Source: Mucilaginibacter sp. UR6-11
GTDB lineage: Bacteria; Bacteroidota; Bacteroidia; Sphingobacteriales; Sphingobacteriaceae
DNA: 64,000 nucleotides
Assembly (NCBI RefSeq): GCF_020880695.1
Contig: NZ_JAJIWO010000006.1
Location: forward strand, 62,001 to 126,000
Direction: 5' to 3'
Below the pieces are notes generated by a model. It saw only the letters and a list, made by a program, of their open reading frames with translations. It did no database searches and was not told the DNA's origin. Positions 43,868-52,152 of the stretch are shown piece by piece (within the stretch, counting starts at the first letter, position 1; every line of letters begins with the position of its first letter). Position numbers and translations under genes: made by a program.

Positions 43868-44971
43868 ATGAACAATTACGAAAGATCCGACCATTATTTT
43901 GAGCGGCCGCTGGCGATCGAGCTGATCCGGTCGGCCGCCCGTGGCAACATCACCGCCAAACAAACTAAAACACTGAACAACCTGCTGCGCAGCCCGGCCG
44001 ACAGCAAAGACGCGTTCATCATCAGGCCCGCGGCCGACTTCCTGCAAAACACCGGCAACCAGTCCGGCGCGGGCATGCTTTTCGGCGATTTTTGGTACGA
44101 GGGCGAACTATGTATTTTGTTTGCCGATACCAACGTGGGCAAATCCATCCTGGCCGTGCAAATTGGAGATGCGCTTAGCCGGGGCGTGCCTGTCCCCCGT
44201 TTCGTCATGAAGCAGCAATCCGCTGCCGTATTGTATTTTGATTTCGAGCTAAACGATCAGCAATTTGCCAAACGCTATACCAGCGACCTGCACGGCCGGC
44301 ACGAGTTTGCCGATAACTTTTACCGCGTGGTACTTAATCCCGATGCCGCCGGCGCCCATAAATTTGACAGTTACCACGCCTATATCAATAACGCGCTGGA
44401 AAACGCGGTGGTTGCCAGCCAGGCGCGCATCATTATTATTGATAACATTACCTGCCTGCGCACCGGCACACAGGCTGCCGCAACGGCCGTAAGCCTGATG
44501 CAAAACCTGCAAACGCTGAAAAATAAATACGGACTGTCGGTACTGGTGCTGGCGCATACGCCTAAGCGTAACCCTGCCAGGCCCGTTACCCGTAACGATC
44601 TGCAGGGCAGTAAAATGCTCATTAACTTTGCCGACAGCGCCTTTGCTATCGGCGAGAGCCAGGCACAGGCCGGTTTGCGTTACCTTAAACAGATCAAACA
44701 GCGCAGCGGCACGCAGGTTTACGGCGCCGATAATGTCTACCTCTGCCAGGTCCAGAAACCCTATAACCATTTACATTTTGAATTTATCGGCCCCGCCAAC
44801 GAAGCCGACCACCTGCTCCACTTTACCGAGCAACAACGTAAAACTGCCGAGGACCGCATCATCCAACTGCACCAACAGGGCCTGAGCCTCCGCCAGATCG
44901 CCGCCGAAACCGGCAGGCCCTATACCACAGTGTTTAGGTTGGTGAAAAAGTTGGGTGACTCTTCATCGTAA
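43868..44971 (+). CDS. RecA-fold AAA_25/RepA-like ATPase with C-terminal helix-turn-helix
   Basis: 367 residues from ATG 43868; a TTG 30 bases upstream is rejected. The core has a Walker-A-like ADTNVGKS, a Walker-B-like ARIIIIDNITCL, and LQGSKMLINFADSAFAIGES. These fit the hexameric helicase/KaiC/RepA-like ATPase group seen in mobile elements. The C-terminus (RIIQLHQQGLSLRQIAAETGRPYTTVFRLVKKLG) is a resolvase-type HTH. GC content is visibly high: 68, 58 and 57 percent in three 60-base lines I counted, against about 40 percent in a cysN line. The TAA stop lies inside the first REP hairpin. Recent acquisition is likely. Role in replication, repair or element maintenance is inferred only. Confidence 0.68.
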   Translation: MNNYERSDHYFERPLAIELIRSAARGNITAKQTKTLNNLLRSPADSKDAFIIRPAADFLQNTGNQSGAGMLFGDFWYEGELCILFADTNVGKSILAVQIGDALSRGVPVPRFVMKQQSAAVLYFDFELNDQQFAKRYTSDLHGRHEFADNFYRVVLNPDAAGAHKFDSYHAYINNALENAVVASQARIIIIDNITCLRTGTQAAATAVSLMQNLQTLKNKYGLSVLVLAHTPKRNPARPVTRNDLQGSKMLINFADSAFAIGESQAQAGLRYLKQIKQRSGTQVYGADNVYLCQVQKPYNHLHFEFIGPANEADHLLHFTEQQRKTAEDRIIQLHQQGLSLRQIAAETGRPYTTVFRLVKKLGDSSS

Positions 44972-45017
44972 GCGTGGACGCTTACAATTGGTTGCGTGCA
45001 AGTGTGGACACTTGCAC
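44968..45017 (+). repeat. REP element, first copy (two hairpins, A then B')
   Basis: Hairpin A: GTAAGCG (44968-44974), loop TGGA, CGCTTAC to 44985. Eight bases later hairpin B': GTGCAAGTG (44996-45004), loop TGGA, CACTTGCAC to 45017. The stop codon of the upstream ATPase gene lies in hairpin A. B' differs from B elsewhere at two positions that compensate each other across the stem. Confidence 0.8.
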
Positions 45018-45097
45018 TGGCGGCAGGGTGAGCAAGTTGATTGGAAGGAATAAATATTTAAAGTATATTTTCGCGCCTGTTCCACCCGCCGCCGCCT

Positions 45098-45109
45098 GTT
45101 CAAGTGTCC
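45098..45109 (-). repeat. Partial REP hairpin B (single arm)
   Basis: GTTCAAGTGTCC repeats the left arm and loop of the complete copy that begins at 45116, within a triplicated CGCCTGTTC context (45073-45120). It looks like a truncated or slipped duplicate. Confidence 0.5.
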
Positions 45110-45115
45110 CCGCCT

Positions 45116-45167
45116 GTTCAAGTGTCCACACTTGAACATAAAAAATTGTAAGCGTCCACGCTTACAA
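45116..45167 (-). repeat. REP element, inverted copy (B then A) upstream of the RAYT gene
   Basis: Hairpin B: GTTCAAGTG (45116-45124), loop TCCA, CACTTGAAC to 45137. After 8 bases, hairpin A: TTGTAAGCG (45146-45154), loop TCCA, CGCTTACAA to 45167. This is the reverse complement order and loop sequence of the two direct copies, so with the first copy it forms a BIME-like inverted pair. The RAYT ATG follows 22 bases later. Confidence 0.82.
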
Positions 45168-45189
45168 CAAAAATTACTATTTTTATTTA

Positions 45190-45711
45190 ATGTCACGCAA
45201 TGCCTCAACCGACGAACTTTACTTTGTCACCTTAACCGTAACCGATTGGATAGACGTATTTACCCGGCGCATTTATAGCGAGTTTATAGTCGAAAATTTA
45301 ACGTGGTGCCAACAAAACAAAGGGCTAAACATTTACGCGTATGTGATCATGACAAACCATATCCATATGGTTGCAAACGTAACCAACGGGTCACTTGGCG
45401 ATGTCTTGGGTCATTTTAAAACCTATACTTCCAAAGAGCTTTTTAAAATGATAAAAAGCAACGAACAGGAAAGCCGCCGCGACTGGATGCTTTATGCCTT
45501 TGAACGGGCCGGCAAATATAATCCCCTAAATGTCAATCACCAATTTTGGCAAAATGGTAATTACCCGGTACTGCTTTACTCTTTACCGGTCATCAATCAA
45601 AAAATAGATTACATTCATGATAATCCGGTCAGGGCCGGTTTTGTCGGGTCGGCGCATGAGTTTTGGTATAGTAGTGCTAATCCTGAAAGCCCTTTAAAAG
45701 TGCTTTATTGA
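45190..45711 (+). CDS. REP-associated tyrosine transposase (RAYT, Y1/HUH family)
   Basis: 173 residues, typical RAYT size. The HUH metal-binding motif is MTNHIHMVAN (His-Ile-His). The catalytic Tyr lies in KIDYIHDNPVRAGFV, the family signature. N-terminal YFVTLTVTDWIDVF and HFKTYTSKELFKMI are also conserved. It belongs to the IS200/IS605-like Y1 superfamily but is a single-copy domesticated type that acts on REP palindromes. Two direct REP copies flank it and an inverted copy precedes it, so gene and elements form one unit. The downstream REP starts at the base after the stop codon. Confidence 0.9.
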   Translation: MSRNASTDELYFVTLTVTDWIDVFTRRIYSEFIVENLTWCQQNKGLNIYAYVIMTNHIHMVANVTNGSLGDVLGHFKTYTSKELFKMIKSNEQESRRDWMLYAFERAGKYNPLNVNHQFWQNGNYPVLLYSLPVINQKIDYIHDNPVRAGFVGSAHEFWYSSANPESPLKVLY

Positions 45712-45763
45712 TTGTAAGCGTGGACGCTTACAATCGTTTGCGTTCAAGTGTGGACACTTGAAC
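45712..45763 (+). repeat. REP element, downstream copy (A then B)
   Basis: Hairpin A: TTGTAAGCG, loop TGGA, CGCTTACAA (45712-45733). Eight bases later hairpin B: GTTCAAGTG, loop TGGA, CACTTGAAC (45742-45763). It is a direct repeat of the copy at 44968-45017, so the RAYT unit is bounded by about 50-bp direct repeats. Confidence 0.85.
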
Positions 45764-45806
45764 GGGCTTCTCGTCTGGTGTGAGGACGAAGTCGACTGTT
45801 TTAAAC

Positions 45807-45842
45807 CAAAAAAGCGGGCCAGAAGAACTCTGAACCCGCTTT
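45807..45842 (-). terminator. Terminator of the TonB-dependent receptor gene
   Basis: On the minus strand AAAGCGGG (45842-45835) pairs with CCCGCTTT (45818-45811) over 8 bp around a 16-base loop, followed by TTTTTTGG. It lies 32 bases after the receptor's stop codon. Confidence 0.65.
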
Positions 45843-45873
45843 ACCAATTATAAACCTAAGATGAAAGAAGAGA

Positions 45874-48828
45874 CTATTTACCTAACAGGCCGTCAAGCGT
45901 AACTGAAGCATAATATAATGCACCGATGGTAGGGCCGCCGGCATATTGAATGTAACGTTTGTTTAACAGATCGGTACCGCCAATTTTGAAGGTAGCATTG
46001 TATACCGGTACCTTAAATGATACCTGTGCATCAAACGTATTGATGGCCGGTACTGTACCGGTAACCAGCGGGCTCTCCCACAGGAAAGCTTTTTGCCATT
46101 TATAAACAATATTGAAACCGATGTTTTTAAATACCTCGCGGTTACCAAATGAGAAGTTACCTGACCACTCGGGCGTGTTAAAGCCGGTAACAAAAATATC
46201 ATTGGCCTGCTGCGCTTTTAGTTTATTATAACTTACGTTACCTGACAGGGTATATCTTTTATAAAAGTTATAGCTGATACCGCCGGATGAACCAACGTTA
46301 TTATAAATATTTTTGGCATTGGTATACACACGGTATCTTGACTGGCCCAAACTGGCGGCGTTGTTAGCCGTAGCGGTTGTCGGGTCGCGGTTAATGTCAA
46401 GCATAGCTAATACAGCGGCATCACTGCCCACGGTTGCGCCGTTAGGTACAAACACCTGCACCTGTCCCAGGAAACCATTGTACCGGTTAGCGTAAGCATC
46501 GATATCGACAAATACTTTATTATCAGCAAACACACCTTTATAGCCAACTTCAAATGAAGTTATTTGCTCGGGGCGCGCCTTAGGCAAATCAGCTACCTGT
46601 AATAAGCTTCTGTTAGCCAAAGCAGTAGCATCGGTACCGCTTGCTCCACCCGGGGCGGCATTAACAGCAGCATTAAATGCTACTACCGATTGCTGGGTAT
46701 AGCTGTTGCCCAGGTAACCTAAGCCGTCATTAATAAACGGCAGGCTGCCCACGCGTTTAACACGGCCGTTGTTTACGTAGGATAAAGCCTCAAACAAAGA
46801 CGGGAAACGGTAGCCGTTCTGGAAAGTGAACCTGAAGTTATGATTTTCTGTAGGCGAATAAACGGCCGCCAAACGTGGTGTAAATTTAGGATCGTAATAA
46901 GGATTGTAATCCAAACGCACAGAACCAAACAGTTTCAGTTTCTCGTCGAAGAAGGTTTTGGTTACCTGTGTAAAGCCACCAAATTTTTTGTAGATAACAT
47001 TGTCGCCAAAGCTGCCGTTGGCAAGCGGTGTGTTCCGCTCGGCAATGGGCCGGCTAAAGTCGACAAAGTTATTTCCGTCAGGTGTGATGCTGTAAACACG
47101 CACGTCGCCGCCAATTAACAGATCGATAAACTTTACTTTATCCGTTAAATCCCATTGCGCATCGGCGTTATACATATGGCTTTTTTGAACCAATGCCGCG
47201 CCGCCGGTTACCGGGGCGTTTGGGATCAAACTTGATTTAATATCCCAGTTATTGATACCGATGATGGTTTTTTTCAATTCATTAAAGGCAGCTGTACCCG
47301 GCTCTACCCTGCCGGCATCAGCGGCGGCTCTCGCCGCATCATTTGCCGCGGCTAAATTTGCCGAGGTTAAAGATCCGCCATGGCTTGCAGCATAAGCACT
47401 AAGCGCGTTTTTATATAACGTACCCCAGGCAGAATTGCTGGCATGGTTAAGATCAAGGTTATCAGCCAGAGGCTTAACGTTGTATGAGTTTCCGGTATTT
47501 TCGATAGACTCATAAGCCCTTACTTCGAAAGTCCTGCCTTTTAAATCAATCGAATGATTTTGAACACTGGCGCCGTTTAAGGCGATCTTGTTGCCGCGCT
47601 GAAATACACCATCCATTTTTCCGTAACGATAGGTATAGCTCAACACCAGGTCTTTCTTTAGCTTATAGCTGAAAGTTCCGTCAAATTTCAGGTTGCTAAC
47701 TTTCGGGTCGACCAGGTCAACCTCGTTATATCCCGTACGGGCAACGGTAAGGTTTGGCCGCGCCACACCATCAACGGTAATCCCTTTTATCACTACGGTA
47801 TTACTGCCGGCTAACGCATCGTCACCATATTTGTTCCAGCCGTCATAAGCCGCGTTGTGCGTTCCGCTTAGTTCGGGATACGCCGGGTTGGCCGTTTTTA
47901 AATTGCCGGGGTTTTGGTCCTGTCTGGTGTTTGATTGCCAGTCTTGCCCCTGTAGATAGCTGAAGTTAACTTTAAAAGCAAACTTGTCATTAAACGCTTT
48001 AGCGTATCTGAAAGCATCTTCGGTAAGCAGGCTTGGCCTTATGCCTATACCATCAACATGGTTAATGCCTGTACGGTGGTAAAAGCTTAAGCCCTGGTAT
48101 CTGAACGGATCTTTAGTTTGTAAATTTGATAAGCCATTGATAGCGTTGGTGCCGTATAATGCAGCCGCTGCACCCGGCGTGATCTCGATACTGGCTATAT
48201 CCAGCTCTGTGGGGCCTATAGCATTACCAAGCGGCACACCTAAAGTAGCCGACTGCATATCTACACCATCAACCAACTGCATAAATCTGAAGTTATTGGG
48301 GCTGTTAAAGCCACGGGTGTTAGGCACCTTTAAGGTGATACTGGTAGTCGTCATTTGTACGCCTTTTACATTTTCAAGCGCGTCATAAAAGCTTGGGCCG
48401 GGCGATTGCTTAAGCGAATTGATATTCAGTTTTTCAATCGCAACGGGCGAGCGCAACAGTTTTTCTTCCTTTCGCGATGCGGTAACAACAACCTCGTTTA
48501 CCAGCAGCGCCTGGGTTGACAGCTTTACATTTAACGGATCATTCAGGTTTTTAATAAAAAACTCCTGTGGCGAAAAACCAACTGATGAAAAGACCAATGT
48601 ATAAGGTAACTTAGCATTAGTAACTAAAGAGAAATGCCCGGTACTGTCTGTAGATGTGCTGTTGTTTGAGCCTTTTATGGAAACGGTGGCACCGACCAGG
48701 GGGTTGCCGTCTTCGCCTTTCACCAGGCCGCTTAAAGCATAGTTGCCATTAAGCTGTGCGTGTCCCGTTAGTGGCGATAGCAACAATAAAATTGCGGTAA
48801 GTTTAAATAGTTGAGTAACAATTTTCAT
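45874..48828 (-). CDS. TonB-dependent outer-membrane receptor
   Basis: 984 residues. Signal peptide 1-24 (GHAQ), carboxypeptidase-D regulatory-like domain about 30-108 (LSGLVKGEDGNPLVGATVSIKG), plug about 115-235 (EVVVTASRKEEKLLRSPVAIE, VPNTRGFNSPNNFRFMQLVDGVD, IEITPGAAAALYG) and a large barrel ending ASVTLDGLLGK. It is a stand-alone receptor without a SusD partner. Substrate is unknown. Its promoter and 5' leader contain a short poly-cysteine ORF (48884-48916), and the sulfate assimilation operon is nearby, so uptake of a sulfur compound is a reasonable hypothesis. Confidence 0.9.
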   Translation of the reverse strand: MKIVTQLFKLTAILLLLSPLTGHAQLNGNYALSGLVKGEDGNPLVGATVSIKGSNNSTSTDSTGHFSLVTNAKLPYTLVFSSVGFSPQEFFIKNLNDPLNVKLSTQALLVNEVVVTASRKEEKLLRSPVAIEKLNINSLKQSPGPSFYDALENVKGVQMTTTSITLKVPNTRGFNSPNNFRFMQLVDGVDMQSATLGVPLGNAIGPTELDIASIEITPGAAAALYGTNAINGLSNLQTKDPFRYQGLSFYHRTGINHVDGIGIRPSLLTEDAFRYAKAFNDKFAFKVNFSYLQGQDWQSNTRQDQNPGNLKTANPAYPELSGTHNAAYDGWNKYGDDALAGSNTVVIKGITVDGVARPNLTVARTGYNEVDLVDPKVSNLKFDGTFSYKLKKDLVLSYTYRYGKMDGVFQRGNKIALNGASVQNHSIDLKGRTFEVRAYESIENTGNSYNVKPLADNLDLNHASNSAWGTLYKNALSAYAASHGGSLTSANLAAANDAARAAADAGRVEPGTAAFNELKKTIIGINNWDIKSSLIPNAPVTGGAALVQKSHMYNADAQWDLTDKVKFIDLLIGGDVRVYSITPDGNNFVDFSRPIAERNTPLANGSFGDNVIYKKFGGFTQVTKTFFDEKLKLFGSVRLDYNPYYDPKFTPRLAAVYSPTENHNFRFTFQNGYRFPSLFEALSYVNNGRVKRVGSLPFINDGLGYLGNSYTQQSVVAFNAAVNAAPGGASGTDATALANRSLLQVADLPKARPEQITSFEVGYKGVFADNKVFVDIDAYANRYNGFLGQVQVFVPNGATVGSDAAVLAMLDINRDPTTATANNAASLGQSRYRVYTNAKNIYNNVGSSGGISYNFYKRYTLSGNVSYNKLKAQQANDIFVTGFNTPEWSGNFSFGNREVFKNIGFNIVYKWQKAFLWESPLVTGTVPAINTFDAQVSFKVPVYNATFKIGGTDLLNKRYIQYAGGPTIGALYYASVTLDGLLGK

Positions 48829-48883
48829 AAAGATTTGGTTGATAAGTAAGTATTAATTGCAGCTAATTGATCAGGATAAATGC

Positions 48884-48916
48884 TCAACAGCAACAGCAGG
48901 CATGAACGCCTTGCAT
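48884..48916 (-). CDS. Ten-codon poly-cysteine leader ORF
   Basis: On the minus strand the codons ATG CAA GGC GTT CAT GCC encode MQGVHA, and TGC TGT TGC TGT TGA then give four cysteines and a stop (MQGVHACCCC). It lies inside the predicted leader of the TonB receptor: transcription should begin near 48969, the sORF starts about 53 bases later and ends 55 bases before the receptor ATG. Four adjacent Cys codons at the end of such a short ORF are the layout of a cysteine-sensing leader peptide. No clear attenuator hairpin follows, so translation-coupled or Rho-dependent control would be needed. Confidence 0.6.
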   Translation of the reverse strand: MQGVHACCCC

Positions 48917-48973
48917 TGGTAAAGAAGTGGGAATGGTTTTAACAAATAACATAAAGTCTATAGAATAAGTAGA

Positions 48974-49002
48974 CAAAAATATAAAAAATATTTATCCTGC
49001 AA
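48974..49002 (-). promoter_or_regulatory. Predicted promoter of the TonB receptor
   Basis: Plus-strand CAAAAATA (48974-48981) is TATTTTTG on the minus strand, a perfect -7 box. A TTG (plus CAA at 49000-49002) stands 18 bases upstream, ideal for a -33 element. Predicted initiation near 48969 leaves a 141-base leader, unusually long for this window. Confidence 0.6.
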
Positions 49003-49253
49003 ATATTTTTTAAAAAAAGTTTTTTAGGTGTGGCAGCTGTCCGGAATTCTAATGTCCGTCCAAAAAAGAAAGAGATTGGCTGATTTTATATAGTTTTATC
49101 GATTTTTTATACGAATTTGGGTCGAAAACTTTCATTATAACCACATAACAACCTGAAACAACTTCATTTAGGTCATTTTTGCGTGTTTTATAGTTAAAAA
49201 CTGTTATAAACCATTAATAATGGCAATATTTGCATAATTTATATCCTATACTA
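49003..49253. other. Intergenic region between the TonB receptor promoter and proB
   Basis: About 250 AT-rich bases. A near-consensus -7 box AATATTTG (49225-49232, 7 of 8) precedes proB. Just upstream is a 13-base palindrome CCATTAATAATGG (49211-49223) that could be an operator. Nothing else is evident. Confidence 0.35.
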
Positions 49254-50333
49254 ATGGCGTTTAACTACAAACGGATTGTAATAAAAATTGGGTCGAACGT
49301 ACTAACGCAAAGCAACAGCCTCCCCGACCTTGAACGGATCAGCAAACTGGTGGAGCAAATTGCCGCCATTAAAAAGCAGGGCATTGATGTAATACTGGTA
49401 TCCTCAGGAGCGGTTGCTGCCGGCAGGAGCTTAATCACCGTATCAGATAAATACGATGCTATTGCAGCCCGCCAGCTACTTGCAGCCATCGGCCAGGTTA
49501 AACTGATCAACACTTATGCCGGCTTATTTGAAAAGCATAATTCGCTTTGCGCGCAGGTACTGGTAACTACTGACGACTTCAAGGGCCGTCAACATTATTT
49601 AAATATGAAAAATTGCCTGGAGATCCTATTACAGCACCAGGTTATCCCCATAGTAAATGAAAACGATGTCGTATCGGTAACGGAGCTGATGTTTACCGAT
49701 AATGACGAACTGGCCGGGCTTATCGCGTCTATGTTAAATGCGCAGGCGCTTATTATATTAACCAACGTTAACGGCATATATAACGGCGATCCCAATGATA
49801 AAGGCTCGGCTATCATTACCGAAGTGGCCGATACCGGTATTGATTTTGCATCCTTTGTTACTTCCGGCAAGTCGCAATTCGGGCGCGGCGGGATGATCAC
49901 CAAATCGCACATGGCCCAAAAAACAGCAAAACTGGGTATCGCAGTCCATATCGCCAACGGCACCAAAGATGATATCCTGCTTAACGTGCTTAACAATACC
50001 GCGCCACACACCCGCTTTGTGCCCAATAAAACAGCCTCTGAAAAAAAGAAATGGATAGCGCATTCAGAAAAATCGGCTACAGGTGTTGTTCAGGTTAATA
50101 CCGGTGCTAAAACCGCGCTATTATCAAACAAAGCAACCAGTTTGCTGCCCGTTGGGATAGTAAATATATTAACCGATTTCAAAAAAGGCGAGATCATTAA
50201 ATTAGTGGATGACCAAAATGAGGTTATCGGCTTAGGGATAGCCGAATATGGCGCTGATAAAGCCAAAGAAAGCATCGGCCAAAAAAACCAGAAGCCACTG
50301 GTGCATTATGATTATCTTTATTTATTAAGCTAA
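49254..50333 (+). CDS. proB: Glutamate 5-kinase
   Basis: 359 residues from ATG 49254; an upstream TTG at 49230 overlaps the promoter box and is rejected. [25 protein letters not shown] and [38 protein letters not shown] are the amino-acid kinase signatures. The C-terminal part (about 270-345) is a PUA domain. It phosphorylates glutamate in the first step of proline synthesis and is usually inhibited by proline. It is 5 bases before proA. proC is not in the window. Confidence 0.93.
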   Translation: MAFNYKRIVIKIGSNVLTQSNSLPDLERISKLVEQIAAIKKQGIDVILVSSGAVAAGRSLITVSDKYDAIAARQLLAAIGQVKLINTYAGLFEKHNSLCAQVLVTTDDFKGRQHYLNMKNCLEILLQHQVIPIVNENDVVSVTELMFTDNDELAGLIASMLNAQALIILTNVNGIYNGDPNDKGSAIITEVADTGIDFASFVTSGKSQFGRGGMITKSHMAQKTAKLGIAVHIANGTKDDILLNVLNNTAPHTRFVPNKTASEKKKWIAHSEKSATGVVQVNTGAKTALLSNKATSLLPVGIVNILTDFKKGEIIKLVDDQNEVIGLGIAEYGADKAKESIGQKNQKPLVHYDYLYLLS

Positions 50334-50338
50334 CTGCC

Positions 50339-51583
50339 ATGGATTATACCGCCTATTTTGAAAGCGCCCGGTTGGCTGCCAGGAATTTAAACCTATCGCC
50401 TGATGCCATTAACCTGGTTTTAACCGACCTGGCTACTGAAACTGTTGCGCAAACCGATCAGCTGTTAGCCGAGAATAAAAAGGACCTTGACCGGATGGAT
50501 CCGGCCAATCCAAACTACGACCGGCTAAAACTTACCGTCGATCGTATTAAAAGTATTGCTGATGATATTATTAACGTATCCCGCTTGGAAAATCCTTTGG
50601 GCCATATCCTGTCAGACAAAACAATGCCAAACGGGTTAAATATCTCAAAAATAAGTGTGCCGCTGGGTGTGGTTGGCGTAATTTACGAGGCCAGGCCAAA
50701 TGTTACTTTTGATGTATTTTCCTTATGCTTTAAAACAGGCAATGTTTGTATTTTAAAAGGTGGCAGCGATGCGGTATATTCTAACCAGGCTATTATCGCT
50801 GTCATTCATCAGGTATTGGCAAAGCATAATATTGATGTTAATGTTGCCGTACTATTACCCAGGGAGCGCGAAGCCGCCGAAGCGTTAATGCAGGCGGTTG
50901 GTTTTGTGGATGTAATTATCCCCCGCGGCAGCCAGGGACTGATCAATAGCGTGCGCAAAAACAGCAAAGTGCCGGTTATTGAAACCGGTGCGGGTATTGT
51001 ACATATTTATTTTGATGAATTTGCCGATCTGAAAAAAGGCACCGATATCATCTTTAATTCAAAAACACGCCGGGTTAGTGTATGTAATGCTTTGGATTGC
51101 GCAATTATCCATTCGGCCCGCCTGGCTGATCTGCCACAAATAGCCAAACCATTAGGCGACGCCGGCGTAACAATTTATGCGGATGCCGATGCATATGCGG
51201 CATTGCAGCACCACTACCCTGCTGAACTATTGCATAAAGCTGGCCCGGAACATTTTGGCACAGAATTTTTATCCATGAAAATGGCCATAAAAACGGTGGA
51301 TACGTTTGAACAGGCCCTGGATCATATCGCCACACACAGCTCAAAACACAGCGAGGCCATCATAACAGAAAATGCCGATAACATGCAGACTTTTTTAAAC
51401 AGGGTTGATGCAGCTGCGGTTTATGTTAATGCCTCAACCGCGTTTACGGATGGCGCACAATTTGGGCTGGGAGCAGAAATAGGGATAAGCACACAAAAAC
51501 TACATGCCCGCGGGCCGATGGGTTTACAGGAATTAACCAGCTATAAATGGCTGGTTAAGGGCGACGGGCAAATTCGAATATAG
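50339..51583 (+). CDS. proA: Glutamate-5-semialdehyde dehydrogenase
   Basis: 414 residues. [31 protein letters not shown] and [13 protein letters not shown] are strictly conserved; the catalytic Cys lies in [13 protein letters not shown]-terminal [34 protein letters not shown] is the family ending. It reduces glutamyl phosphate with NADPH to the semialdehyde that cyclises for proline synthesis. Operon with proB. Confidence 0.95.
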   Translation: MDYTAYFESARLAARNLNLSPDAINLVLTDLATETVAQTDQLLAENKKDLDRMDPANPNYDRLKLTVDRIKSIADDIINVSRLENPLGHILSDKTMPNGLNISKISVPLGVVGVIYEARPNVTFDVFSLCFKTGNVCILKGGSDAVYSNQAIIAVIHQVLAKHNIDVNVAVLLPREREAAEALMQAVGFVDVIIPRGSQGLINSVRKNSKVPVIETGAGIVHIYFDEFADLKKGTDIIFNSKTRRVSVCNALDCAIIHSARLADLPQIAKPLGDAGVTIYADADAYAALQHHYPAELLHKAGPEHFGTEFLSMKMAIKTVDTFEQALDHIATHSSKHSEAIITENADNMQTFLNRVDAAAVYVNASTAFTDGAQFGLGAEIGISTQKLHARGPMGLQELTSYKWLVKGDGQIRI

Positions 51584-51588
51584 ACTTA

Positions 51589-51619
51589 CATTGGCTTATC
51601 TTTTTAGGATAAGCCAATG
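51589..51619. terminator. Hairpin after proA
   Basis: CATTGGCTTATC (51589-51600) and GATAAGCCAATG (51608-51619) form a perfect 12-bp stem with a 7-base loop. It lies six bases after the proA stop and five bases beyond the end of the small minus-strand ORF. No U-tract follows on either strand, so termination is probable but not certain. Confidence 0.6.
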
Positions 51620-51623
51620 ACAC

Positions 51624-51722
51624 TTAAAATTTTATGTAATTAATAACTGCCAAAACGCAGATAATAAATAAAATTACAGCTTGCAGTTTTTGCTCTATTG
51701 ATAAGCGGGCTATTGTCTTCAT
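51624..51722 (-). CDS. Possible 32-residue single-TM peptide
   Basis: ATG at 51722 encodes a basic N-terminus (MKTIARLSIEQK), a hydrophobic helix of about 16 residues (AVILFIICVLAVI) and NYIKF. It ends next to the proA hairpin, which could terminate it. The pattern is that of a small inner-membrane peptide, but no family is recognised and no promoter is clear. Confidence 0.35.
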   Translation of the reverse strand: MKTIARLSIEQKLQAVILFIICVLAVINYIKF

Positions 51723-52152
51723 CTTTATTAAATTAGGTTAAGCAAATTAAAATAGTAACCGCATTTTTACAATAGTTTAATTCATTTTTATTGTTTTTTT
51801 AATAATTAGGTTATGATGGGTTTATAATTGACCGTTTAAACATTTATTACTTAACAAAATGCTAATTAAACAGACCAGTAAGTTGTTTTTTCTTATCCCG
51901 AAAAAAATCAAAATCAATCTTAAATGAAGTAAAAATTAATCCCCGGGCACCTTTTTATGACTTGTAATTAAAAAAAGGAATGAAATTTAAAACAAACAAT
52001 AAGTTTTGTTGTGAACAATTGATCATTTTGGAGGGCGGGACGGCGGGATTTGCCGTTGGGTTTAACACCCGTTGTTAATCAATTATCTTTACGCTTAATT
52101 GACGGTTGAATTTTACAACGATAAAATTGAAAGCCGTATCTTTGCCGCCAAT
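51723..52152. other. Long AT-rich intergenic region before mnmA
   Basis: About 430 bases, low GC with many poly-T/poly-A runs. No gene or stable hairpin is evident. It contains the mnmA -7 box at 52137-52144. Confidence 0.4.
52137..52144 (+). promoter_or_regulatory. Predicted -7 box of mnmA, near-leaderless start
   Basis: TATCTTTG matches TAnnTTTG exactly. Initiation near 52149 leaves about four bases before the ATG at 52153, so translation from 52099 is ruled out if this promoter is used. Confidence 0.45.

Noticed and set aside
44249..44770. 173-codon minus-strand frame inside the ATPase gene
   Set aside because: High GC makes long antisense frames by chance; the plus-strand frame has real ATPase motifs.
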